From Candidatus Latescibacterota bacterium (lineage in GTDB: Bacteria; Latescibacterota; UBA2968; GCA-2709665): 15,006 bases of DNA. Below the pieces are notes generated by a model. The model saw nothing but the letters and a program-made list of their open reading frames with translations, ran no database searches and was not told the origin of the DNA. How positions within the stretch are numbered: the first letter of the stretch is position 1; each line of letters starts with the position of its first letter. The stretch is taken from assembly GCA_012271065.1 (NCBI GenBank), contig JAAXHE010000312.1, positions 1 to 15,006 of the forward strand. The letters run 5' to 3'. A program made the translations under genes and the position numbers. This document shows, one piece after another, positions 14,973-15,006 of the stretch.

Positions 14973-15006
14973 CATCTCTCCTAAGAAGCTGTCTTAAAAT
15001 TCCCAG

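Noticed and set aside
1..15006. Genome-wide UGA recoding as an explanation for the in-frame UGA
   Set aside because: UGA ends sufD, nuoB and the mutase at the expected family lengths, so recoding is specific to the radical SAM gene.
1..15006. CRISPR arrays, tRNA or rRNA genes, insertion sequences
   Set aside because: I saw no regularly spaced repeats, tRNA-like cloverleaf sequences, rRNA-conserved stretches or transposase motifs on reading the window.

Overview
This window is about 15 kb of GC-rich bacterial chromosome (roughly 60% G+C by eye), densely coded, with 15 protein genes and no tRNA, rRNA, CRISPR array or insertion sequence that I could see. UGA, UAA and UAG all serve as ordinary stops, so the standard code (table 11) applies, with one probable recoded UGA. 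The protein sequences resemble those of uncultured or deep-branching Gram-negative phyla (FCB-like, for example Latescibacterota or Gemmatimonadota). This phylum guess is weak, because no marker gene here fixes the taxonomy.

Region 1 (1-6214) is a complete SUF iron-sulfur cluster assembly operon in the order sufB-sufC-sufD-sufS-sufU-sufT. The distal genes are tightly coupled: sufD/sufS overlap by 4 nt, sufS/sufU by 1 nt, and sufT starts 23 nt after sufU, probably at a TTG. SufS and SufU supply sulfur, SufBCD is the scaffold and ATPase, and SufT helps mature client proteins.

Region 2 (6215-7979) continues the Fe-S theme. It holds an Rrf2-family regulator with three cysteines placed like cluster ligands, a stand-alone nuoB (the complex I subunit that holds cluster N2) without its usual nuo neighbours, and nfuA (a degenerate A-type domain plus a NifU CXXC domain, a cluster carrier). 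A strong intrinsic terminator closes the block. One reading is a unit that makes clusters, senses them and delivers them to clients.

Region 3 (7992-9419) is the highlight: a radical SAM protein whose apparent stop is an in-frame UGA in the context Cys-UGA-Ala-Glu-Pro. Reading through the UGA gives a short tail ending at a second UGA, and a perfect 6-bp hairpin with a G in its 5-nt loop lies at the right distance to be a bacterial SECIS. This matches the CUAEP/CCAEP-tail radical SAM (seleno)protein family as I recall it, so a conventional annotation would truncate the protein by 12 residues.

Region 4 (9488-11818, minus strand) is a three-gene operon: a DUF2953 membrane protein (YtfI-like), a GerW/YtfJ-like protein, and an ATP-grasp ligase whose GTG start overlaps the preceding stop by 1 nt. 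The ATP-grasp gene is convergent with the selenoprotein gene.

Region 5 (12019-14975) has a phosphoglucomutase/phosphomannomutase-family enzyme on the plus strand, convergent with a GNAT acetyltransferase on the minus strand that resembles the Eis type.
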